A DNA stretch of 5,396 bases from an uncultured Oscillospiraceae bacterium (GTDB taxonomy: Bacteria > Bacillota > Clostridia > Oscillospirales > Oscillospiraceae), in assembly GCA_910588455.1 (NCBI GenBank), contig CAJUPG010000095.1, positions 1 through 5,396 on the forward strand. The letters are read 5' to 3'. The translations under genes were made by a program, and so were the position numbers. The notes below the pieces were generated by a model. It did no database searches. It was given only the letters and a program-made list of their open reading frames with translations, and was not told the DNA's origin. This document shows positions 1-4,185 of the stretch, piece by piece. Each line of letters starts with the position of its first letter. Position 1 is the stretch's first letter.

Positions 1-177
1 CTCGGTCAGCTCCAGATGCCGCTTGCCCCGGATGAACAGCTGAACTCCCAGTTCTTCCTCCAGGGTCTTGATCTGGTTGCTCAAGGGCGGCTGGCTCATA
101 CTCAGCTTTTCTGCCGCCCGGGTAATGTTCAGTTCCTGGGCTACAACGGTAAAGTAGTGTAAGGTGCGCAGTTCCAT
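1..177 (-). CDS. LysR-family transcriptional regulator, N-terminal 59 residues (runs off the window)
   Basis: This is the beginning of a LysR-type transcriptional regulator, a tetrameric DNA-binding activator or repressor of the cytoplasm. The sequence shows only the winged helix-turn-helix domain. It starts MELRTLHYFTVVAQELNITR, then AAEKLSMSQPPLSNQIKTLE, then EELGVQLFIRGKRHLELTE, which is the classic LysR pattern (helix-turn-helix at about residues 17-36, with the S-QPPLS-QI-LE recognition helix). The ATG at 177 is preceded by a strong GGGAGGGG ribosome-binding site (183-190) with 5 nt spacing, and LysR proteins normally begin at this point. The effector-binding domain lies beyond base 1, so neither ligand nor targets can be inferred. 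It begins 35 bp after the glmS stop on the same strand with no terminator between, so read-through from glmS is plausible. The family call is firm; the specific function is unknown. Confidence 0.93.
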   Translation of the reverse strand, partial: MELRTLHYFTVVAQELNITRAAEKLSMSQPPLSNQIKTLEEELGVQLFIRGKRHLELTE

Positions 178-182
178 GACAA

Positions 183-190
183 CCCCTCCC
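183..190 (-). promoter_or_regulatory. Ribosome-binding site of the LysR gene
   Basis: On the minus strand GGGAGGGG lies 5 nt before the ATG at 177. It fixes the LysR start. No convincing promoter or terminator fits in the 35 bp between the glmS stop and this start. Confidence 0.75.
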
Positions 191-212
191 TGTATCATCT
201 TAGCGTGAGTAA

Positions 213-2048
213 TTATTCCACCGTTACACTCTTGGCCAAGTTACGGGGCTTGTCGATGTCGCAGCCCCGCATGAGGGCCACATAATAGGCAAAGAGCTGG
301 AGGGGGATCACACCCAGGGTGGGGAGTAGCAGGTCGTGGATGTCGGGGATGGTCATTACCGCATCGGCGATGTGGGACATCTCCTCTTTACGGGACTCCA
401 CCGTGAGGGCCAGCACACTGGCTCCCCGGGCCTTCACCTCCACCACATTGCTCATGGCCTTGGCGAAGAGCTTGTCGCAGGTACTCAGGGCCACCACCAG
501 GGTGCCGTCCTCGATCAGGCTGATGGTGCCGTGCTTCAGTTCCCCGGAGGCGTAGGCTTCCGAGTGGATGTAGCTGATCTCCTTCAGCTTCAGCGAACCC
601 TCCAGGCCCAGGGCATAGTCCAGGTTGCGGCCGATGAAGAAGATGGAGTTGTGGTGGAAGTACTGGGAGGCGAAATACTGAATGTCGTCCCGACGGGAGA
701 GCACCTCTTCCATCTTGTCGGGTAACTCTTTGAAGGCAGCCAGCATCGCCTGAAAATCCCCCTCTGGGACGGTCCCCAGCCGTTTGGCCAGAAAAAGAGC
801 CAGCAGGGACAGAAGGGCCAGTTGGGTAGTGTAGGCCTTGGTGGTGGCTACGGCGATCTCCGGGCCCGCCCAGGTGTACAGCACCTGGTCCGACTCCCGG
901 GCGATGGAGGAGCCCACCACATTGACGATGGACAGGATGTGCCCCCCCAACCGCCGGGCCTCCCGGAGGGCAGCCATGGTGTCCAGGGTCTCGCCGGACT
1001 GGCTGATGACGATCACAAGGGTGTGTTCGTCCACGATGGGGTCCATGTACCGAAACTCGGAGCCTAGGGCCACCTCCACCGGGATGCGGGTGAGGCGCTC
1101 CAGATGGTATTTGCCCACCATGCCCACATGGTAGCTGGAGCCGCAGGCCACGATGTAGATACGGTTCATTGTTTTGACATAGTCCTCGCTGAGGGAGAAG
1201 TCCTCAAAGACCGCTTCCCCGTTCCGGATGCGGGGGGAGAGGCACCGGCGCAAGGCCTCGGGCTGCTCCATGATCTCCTTGAACATGAAGTGCTCGTATC
1301 CGCCCTTTTCGGCGGCATCCATCTCCCAGTCGATGGTGACAACATCCTTGTCAATGGGATGCATCAGATGGTTATAGCACCGGATGCCCTCCCGTGTGAG
1401 GACGGCCAACTCTCCGTCCTCCATGTAGCTCACCCTTCTGGTGTGCCGCAGGATGGCGGTGACGTCGCTGGCGATGAAATTGCACCCCTCTCCCCAGCCC
1501 AGGATCAGGGGGCTGTCCTTCCGGACGGACACGATCCGGTCGGGGCAGTCGGCACACAGGATGCCCAGGGCGTAGGCCCCCTGGATACGGCGTAGGACCC
1601 GGCCCACAGCCTGGAGCAGGTCACCGTCATAGAAGTACTCAATGAGCTGGGCCACCACCTCGGTATCTGTCTCCGACACGAAGGGCACCCCTTTGGATTG
1701 CAGGAAGCCCTTCAACTCGGTGTAGTTCTCAATGATCCCGTTGTGAACCACGGCAATCTTGCCGCTGCGGCTCATCTGGGGATGGGAATTGATGTCGCTG
1801 GGTGCGCCGTGGGTGGCCCAGCGGGTGTGACCCACCCCGACCGTGCTGTCCAGGTCCGCACCGCCGTGAAGCTGCTCCGAAAGCACCTGGAGCCGCCCCT
1901 TGGCCTTGTGAACGGCCAGGGAGCCGCTCTCTGCGTCGAACACTGCCACCCCAGCAGAGTCGTACCCCCGGTACTCCAGCCGGGACAGGCCCTCTATCAG
2001 GATAGGAGCTGCCTGTTCTTTTCCGATATATCCTACAATTCCACACAT
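213..2048 (-). CDS. glmS: Glutamine--fructose-6-phosphate aminotransferase (isomerizing), glucosamine-6-phosphate synthase
   Basis: GlmS converts fructose-6-phosphate and glutamine to glucosamine-6-phosphate and glutamate in the cytoplasm. This is the committed step toward UDP-GlcNAc for peptidoglycan and other envelope sugars. The 611-residue product matches the usual length (about 600-610). The N-terminal class II glutaminase domain (about 2-220) shows MCGIVGYIG with the catalytic Cys2, EYRGYDSAG (25-33), HTRWATHG (74-81), HNGIIENY (102-109) and ETDTE (126-130). The first SIS isomerase domain has ACGSSYH (301-307), ISQSGET (348-354) and AGPEIAVATTKAY (394-406). The second SIS domain has LEGSLKLKEISYIHSEAYASGELKHG (482-507), and the protein ends with the diagnostic DKPRNLAKSVTVE. 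An in-frame TTG at 2054 is rejected as start: it would put two residues before the Met-Cys pair, whereas Cys must become the free N-terminal nucleophile, and it lies too close to the GGAGG. Expression is governed by the ribozyme in its leader. No residue looks damaged. Confidence 0.98.
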   Translation of the reverse strand: MCGIVGYIGKEQAAPILIEGLSRLEYRGYDSAGVAVFDAESGSLAVHKAKGRLQVLSEQLHGGADLDSTVGVGHTRWATHGAPSDINSHPQMSRSGKIAVVHNGIIENYTELKGFLQSKGVPFVSETDTEVVAQLIEYFYDGDLLQAVGRVLRRIQGAYALGILCADCPDRIVSVRKDSPLILGWGEGCNFIASDVTAILRHTRRVSYMEDGELAVLTREGIRCYNHLMHPIDKDVVTIDWEMDAAEKGGYEHFMFKEIMEQPEALRRCLSPRIRNGEAVFEDFSLSEDYVKTMNRIYIVACGSSYHVGMVGKYHLERLTRIPVEVALGSEFRYMDPIVDEHTLVIVISQSGETLDTMAALREARRLGGHILSIVNVVGSSIARESDQVLYTWAGPEIAVATTKAYTTQLALLSLLALFLAKRLGTVPEGDFQAMLAAFKELPDKMEEVLSRRDDIQYFASQYFHHNSIFFIGRNLDYALGLEGSLKLKEISYIHSEAYASGELKHGTISLIEDGTLVVALSTCDKLFAKAMSNVVEVKARGASVLALTVESRKEEMSHIADAVMTIPDIHDLLLPTLGVIPLQLFAYYVALMRGCDIDKPRNLAKSVTVE

Positions 2049-2058
2049 ATTCAATTTT

Positions 2059-2066
2059 CCTCCTTT
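2059..2066 (-). promoter_or_regulatory. Ribosome-binding site of glmS
   Basis: On the minus strand AAAGGAGG ends 10 nt before the ATG at 2048, but only 4 nt before the alternative TTG at 2054. The spacing supports the ATG start, which also leaves Cys as residue 2. Confidence 0.8.
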
Positions 2067-2104
2067 AAAATCAGAAGGGCAAACTCGCAGCTATTTGACC
2101 TCGC

Positions 2105-2251
2105 ACCCCGGTCACAGCCTCTTTGTTCCGCAGTTGCCTGCGGGCTTTGTAGGCTATGTGCGCGCCCGGGGCTGGCGCGGAGGGGCATCCGCCGAAGCCT
2201 TCGATTCTCCCCTCACCTCGTCGTCCCGCCTGACAGGCGGGCGCTGGCGCT
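2105..2251 (-). promoter_or_regulatory. glmS ribozyme (glucosamine-6-phosphate-activated self-cleaving riboswitch)
   Basis: The leader RNA contains the signature glmS ribozyme core: AGCGCCAG at the cleavage site, then GACGAGGTGAGGGG, TCGA, and TTCGGCGGATGCCCC. By family knowledge cleavage falls between A2251 and G2250. Visible pairings are a P1-like hairpin (CCCGCC 2241-2236 with GGCGGG 2230-2225), P2 (GAGGGG 2214-2209 with CCCCTC 2185-2180), and P2a (CGAA 2203-2200 with TTCG 2196-2193). Downstream come a long-range CCCCGG/CCGGGG pair (2171-2166 with 2111-2106) and a P4-like arm (AGCCT 2155-2151 with AGGCT 2120-2116). That arm encloses a CCGCAG/CTGCGG hairpin with a GCAA tetraloop (2143-2128). 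GlcN6P acts as catalytic cofactor; cleavage exposes a 5'-OH end and in Bacillus leads to RNase J decay, giving negative feedback on glmS. The stem names for the 3' half are my assignment by analogy. The exact 3' boundary is uncertain by some 15 nt. Confidence 0.95.
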
Positions 2252-2270
2252 TCTGATGGGCTGTGCCCAT
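2154..2270 (-). CDS. Possible 38-residue leader ORF overlapping the ribozyme (doubtful)
   Basis: An ATG at 2270 follows AAAGGAGGT (2281-2273), a 9-nt match to the 16S anti-Shine-Dalgarno, with only 3 nt between GGAGG and ATG. It opens 38 codons and ends at TAG (2156-2154). The peptide starts MGTAHQKRQRPPVRRDDE and is Arg/Pro-rich, with no recognisable domain. The frame runs across the cleavage site (codons 6-7) and through most of the ribozyme, so its residues are dictated by RNA structure and the peptide itself is probably not selected. The ATG also lies in a perfect hairpin (2256-2270). The alternative is that the purine-rich stretch is an RNA element rather than a start site. The ORF is real as sequence; whether it is translated is uncertain. 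Confidence 0.25.
   Translation of the reverse strand: MGTAHQKRQRPPVRRDDEVRGESKASADAPPRQPRART
2256..2270 (-). repeat. Hairpin just 5' of the ribozyme cleavage site
   Basis: ATGGGC and GCCCAT form a perfect 6-bp stem around a 3-nt loop in the leader RNA. The 3' foot is 5 nt before the A2251/G2250 cleavage point. The stem includes the ATG of the small leader ORF and abuts its Shine-Dalgarno. It could stack on the ribozyme, hide the ATG, or insulate the upstream RNA from ribozyme folding; the sequence does not tell which. Confidence 0.6.
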
Positions 2271-2293
2271 GGACCTCCTTTCCCTCTGCGATA

Positions 2294-2321
2294 TATAGGA
2301 TGATATGCGTTTTTTCCTATA
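2294..2321 (-). repeat. Inverted repeat near the 5' end of the glmS transcript
   Basis: TATAGG and CCTATA (2321-2316 and 2299-2294 on the minus strand) are perfect 6-bp arms around an A-rich 16-nt loop. They begin only a few bases after the predicted transcription start. It could act as a 5'-end stabilising hairpin or be incidental; the arms are A/U-rich and the loop is long, so the structure is weak. Confidence 0.35.
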
Positions 2322-2330
2322 CGTTTGCTT

Positions 2331-2359
2331 ATTATAGGCCTTGTATGTACAGATGTAAA
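2331..2359 (-). promoter_or_regulatory. Sigma-A promoter of glmS
   Basis: On the minus strand TTTACA (2359-2354) and a perfect TATAAT (2336-2331) are separated by exactly 17 bp, close to the vegetative consensus. The start of transcription should fall near 2324. This leaves about 73 nt before the ribozyme cleavage site and about 275 nt before the glmS ATG, which fits a ribozyme-containing leader. No operator is evident around the boxes. Confidence 0.85.
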
Positions 2360-2423
2360 GAGCAACGGAAAGTCCTTCTGGCGCGAAAGGAGCGGACAGA
2401 GATTATGAGGAGGATGAAACTAT

Positions 2424-2579
2424 AATGGTATGGACATTCCGGAGCTCAGGGACGAGATGGATAAGCTACGGGCCCGCAAAGGGGAACTGGAGGACATCAT
2501 AGGCCGCCGGACAGCAAACCAGAGCCGGGTGAATCCCCCAAATATTGTCCGGATATTCCAAGATGCTCTTGAAAAAGTA
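2424..2579 (+). pseudogene. C-terminal remnant of a large serine site-specific recombinase
   Basis: Reading from the ATG at 2430, the first 49 codons give MDIPELRDEMDKLRARKGEL, then EDIIGRRTANQSRVNPPNIV, then RIFQDALEK. This resembles the coiled-coil and tail region near the C-terminus of large serine recombinases of Clostridial integrative elements (pattern PELR-E--RL--R--EL-D-I--R followed by F--ALE). The catalytic resolvase domain and zinc-ribbon are absent. In this frame there is a TGA at 2415, while the frame giving DRDYEEDETIM (2395-2427) joins it only through an indel, suggesting a frameshift. After residue 49 the open frame continues to 2702, but the residues no longer look recombinase-like. 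There is no proper Shine-Dalgarno for the ATG. I read it as a decayed relic of a mobile element. The family call rests on pattern memory, not a search. Confidence 0.55.
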
Positions 2580-2884
2580 ATCTCTTTCCAAACCGTTTTC
2601 CTCCGTTGTTCCCACTGTCTTTTTCCTATTATGGGTCAAGGGGTATCGGACCATTCAAGAATTGCTACGGAGAAAACGATGAAAAAGTTTCAGAACAGCT
2701 AGGGAGTCAACGCTAAGGTGTAACCCTCTAAACATGTGGAGCAGCGATTATTCTTTCTGCCCTTATTGAAACTCCAAACGATACGATTTTGCGTTCTGTG
2801 TCTATCCAAATCTGAATCATAGGCTGACGTTTTATTTCCATACTCCAAACACGTCTTTATAAAATTTCTCGAATTAAAACAAAG
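2580..2884. other. Lower-G+C stretch without a supported gene
   Basis: No frame here gives a convincing protein and no RNA structure stands out. The recombinase-remnant frame stays open to TAG at 2700-2702 with unremarkable residues. On the minus strand an ATG at 2820 opens 30 codons (MIQIWIDTERKIVSFGVSIR onward) to TAG at 2728, with no ribosome-binding site; the first 15 residues have a protein-like feel and might be a truncated small-protein relic. A 9-nt word, ACTCCAAAC, occurs twice (2771-2779 and 2842-2850). The base composition is clearly more A/T-rich than the genes on either side. Confidence 0.4.
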
Positions 2885-3040
2885 GGTGTATACGTTTCAG
2901 ACGGTCGTGGACGGAGCTGGGCAGTGGATTCTGATATCATCAGCGGTCTGCCAGATGGAACGTTGAATCCAACTGGTACGGCCACCTGTGCCGAGACTAC
3001 CGCCATACTGCAGCGATTTGTCAATGTCTTGTTAAAGTGA
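2885..3040 (+). pseudogene. C-terminal scrap of an S-layer homology (SLH) domain protein
   Basis: In one plus frame the sequence reads SWAVDSDIISGLPDG, then TLNPTGTATCAETTAILQRF, and VNVLLK before TGA at 3038-3040. This is the second half of an SLH repeat: WA-D--IISG-PDGT--P---ATRAE---IL-RF. SLH domains anchor surface proteins to pyruvylated cell-wall polymers, and a terminal SLH repeat commonly ends a protein this way. The invariant-like TRAE has become TCAE (a CGT to TGT type change). The first half of the repeat is missing, and the frame upstream is closed by a TGA at 2825 with no start codon or ribosome-binding site. It is a fragment of a lost gene, not a functional protein. Confidence 0.65.
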
Positions 3041-3085
3041 TATTTTGACCGCCCAGAGCAGCTCGGAAACTTTTATGCAATCGTT

Positions 3086-3106
3086 ATCATATCGAAAAGA
3101 TATGGT
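3086..3106. promoter_or_regulatory. Dyad-symmetric element, possible operator
   Basis: CATATC (3088-3093) and GATATG (3099-3104) are perfect inverted arms around GAAAA; one further T-G and one A-T pair extend it to 8 bp. The inner TATC-N5-GATA fits the T-N11-A form of LysR-family boxes. Its centre lies about 66 bp before the transcription start predicted for the downstream ATPase gene, where such activator sites often sit. The regulator and the promoter are both unproven. Confidence 0.3.
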
Positions 3107-3126
3107 TATTACTATCAATAAAGTAT

Positions 3127-3155
3127 TTTAAATTTCAATTTTTTGGTGCTATGAT
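3127..3155 (+). promoter_or_regulatory. Probable promoter of the AAA ATPase/VWA pair
   Basis: TTTAAA (3127-3132) and an extended -10 element TGCTATGAT (3147-3155, core TATGAT) are 17 bp apart within an A/T-rich stretch. Transcription would start near 3162, leaving a leader of about 115 nt. The -35 box matches consensus at four of six positions. It is the best candidate upstream of the gene at 3277, though A/T-rich DNA gives chance matches. Confidence 0.4.
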
Positions 3156-3187
3156 GAGAACGCTCAAAGGAATGCTCCTCGTTTTTG

Positions 3188-3240
3188 TGTGACCCATCCA
3201 TCACCAAAGCTGTGGCCTGGGCGGTGGAAACACCGTACAG
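3188..3240 (+). pseudogene. Possible second SLH-repeat scrap in the leader of the ATPase gene
   Basis: One plus frame gives CDPSITKAVAWAVETPYRPI. The core ITKAVAWAVE resembles the first half of an SLH repeat (typically Y-KAV-WAVE-GIT). The match is only about ten residues, it is followed by unrelated sequence, and a stop lies upstream at 3155-3157. It could be a chance match, but its closeness to the SLH fragment ending at 3040 makes a common origin reasonable. Confidence 0.3.
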
Positions 3241-3276
3241 GCCTATCTTTTTATCAGGAAAGGAAGTGCTTCGGCA

Positions 3277-4185
3277 ATGCTTTCATTTCTGAAGGAGGAA
3301 GGGGTAAGCCCCGGACTGCTGGAGGAATTGAAACGGTTCCGGGAGAACAATCCCCCGGAGCTGCCGGAGCGGGTTCCTGTCCCCCAATTCCGCTACTACG
3401 GGCGTGAGGTTTGGGAGCAGGCCGTCGCCGCGCTGCTGTGCGGGAAAAACCTGCTGCTCACCGGGGGCAAGGCCACCGGCAAAAACGTGTTGGTGGAAAA
3501 CCTGGCCGCGGTGTTCGGACGCCCCGCGTGGAACGTGTCGTTTCATGTGAACCTGGACGCCTCCGGGCTGATTGGCGCGGACACCTTTACAGACGGGCAG
3601 GTCCGTTTCCGCCCCGGACCTGTTTACCAGTGCGCCCGATACGGGGGTTTCGGCATTCTGGACGAGATCAACATGGCGAAAAACGAGGCCCTGGCTGTCC
3701 TCCACGCCGCCCTGGATTTCCGGCGGGTGCTGGACATCCCCGGATACGAGCGGGTGCCCGTCTCCCCCGCCGCCCGCTTTATCGCCACCATGAACTATGG
3801 CTATGCCGGCACCCGGGAGCTGAACGAGGCCCTGGCCTCCCGCTTTGTGGTCGTCCAAATGCCCCCCATCAGCCCGGAAAATCTGGACCGTATTCTGGAG
3901 CGCCGCTGTCCGGCCCTGCGGAAGAAGTACCGCCAGCAGTTTGGCCAGCTGTTCTTCGACCTGCAAAAAAAGTGTGACAGCGCGGAGATATCCACCAAGG
4001 CCCTGGACCTGCGGGGGCTGCTGGATGCCATTGACCTGATGTCGGCCGGGGTCCTCTCCGGCCCCGCCCTGGATATGGGCATTACCAACAAGAGCTTTGA
4101 CAGCTACGAGCAGAGCCTGATCCGAGATGTGATGGCGGCGCGGGTGTCCCCCAGGCTTACCCGGGCGGAGCTCTTCGACCTATGA
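3277..4185 (+). CDS. MoxR/NorQ-type AAA+ ATPase (AAA_5 family)
   Basis: This 302-residue cytoplasmic protein is an AAA+ ATPase of the MoxR/CbbQ/NorQ sort, which act as ring-shaped remodelling chaperones with a VWA-domain partner. After an N-terminal extension (1-45) comes Walker A GGKATGKN (63-70), with Lys69 followed by Asn rather than the usual Thr/Ser. A SGLIGADTF segment (96-104) and Walker B GILDEINM (126-133) follow, then sensor-1 ATMNYGYAGTRELN (170-183) with Asn173. ALASRF (185-190) holds the likely arginine finger Arg189. Residues 200-302 form a helical lid region. The ATG at 3277 is preceded by AAGGAAG (3260-3266) at 10 nt, and no in-frame start lies just upstream. Its stop overlaps the next gene's start as ATGA, so the two are translationally coupled. 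A NorQ-like role is plausible, but no nitric oxide reductase is visible, so the client is unknown. Confidence 0.92.
   Translation: MLSFLKEEGVSPGLLEELKRFRENNPPELPERVPVPQFRYYGREVWEQAVAALLCGKNLLLTGGKATGKNVLVENLAAVFGRPAWNVSFHVNLDASGLIGADTFTDGQVRFRPGPVYQCARYGGFGILDEINMAKNEALAVLHAALDFRRVLDIPGYERVPVSPAARFIATMNYGYAGTRELNEALASRFVVVQMPPISPENLDRILERRCPALRKKYRQQFGQLFFDLQKKCDSAEISTKALDLRGLLDAIDLMSAGVLSGPALDMGITNKSFDSYEQSLIRDVMAARVSPRLTRAELFDL

Noticed and set aside
2049..2054. TTG start giving a two-residue longer GlmS (Met-Asn-Met-Cys)
   Set aside because: Only 4 nt from GGAGG, and it would block the free N-terminal Cys that the glutaminase needs; ATG at 2048 is the better start.
336..2303. Several long plus-strand open frames across glmS and its leader (for example 1104-1595 and 1698-2303)
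   Set aside because: They lie antisense to glmS or the ribozyme, have no domain-like sequence, and are explained by the high G+C codon use of the real gene.
2728..2820. 30-codon minus-strand ORF beginning MIQIWIDTERKIVSF
   Set aside because: The opening residues feel protein-like and could be a small-protein relic, but there is no Shine-Dalgarno, it is very short and I cannot name a family with confidence.
3159..3186. Weak stem (AACG...CGTT and AGGA/TCCT) followed by a T run, terminator-like
   Set aside because: Two 4-bp helices separated by a bulge and low G+C make it too unstable to call, and it would sit directly after the predicted promoter of the ATPase pair.
3189..3407. 72-codon plus-strand frame overlapping the ATPase start
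   Set aside because: No ribosome-binding site and the sequence becomes an out-of-frame reading of the ATPase; not a gene.
3283..3966. 227-codon minus-strand open frame
   Set aside because: Antisense shadow of the AAA+ ATPase; Gly/Gln/Val-rich translation with no recognisable motif.
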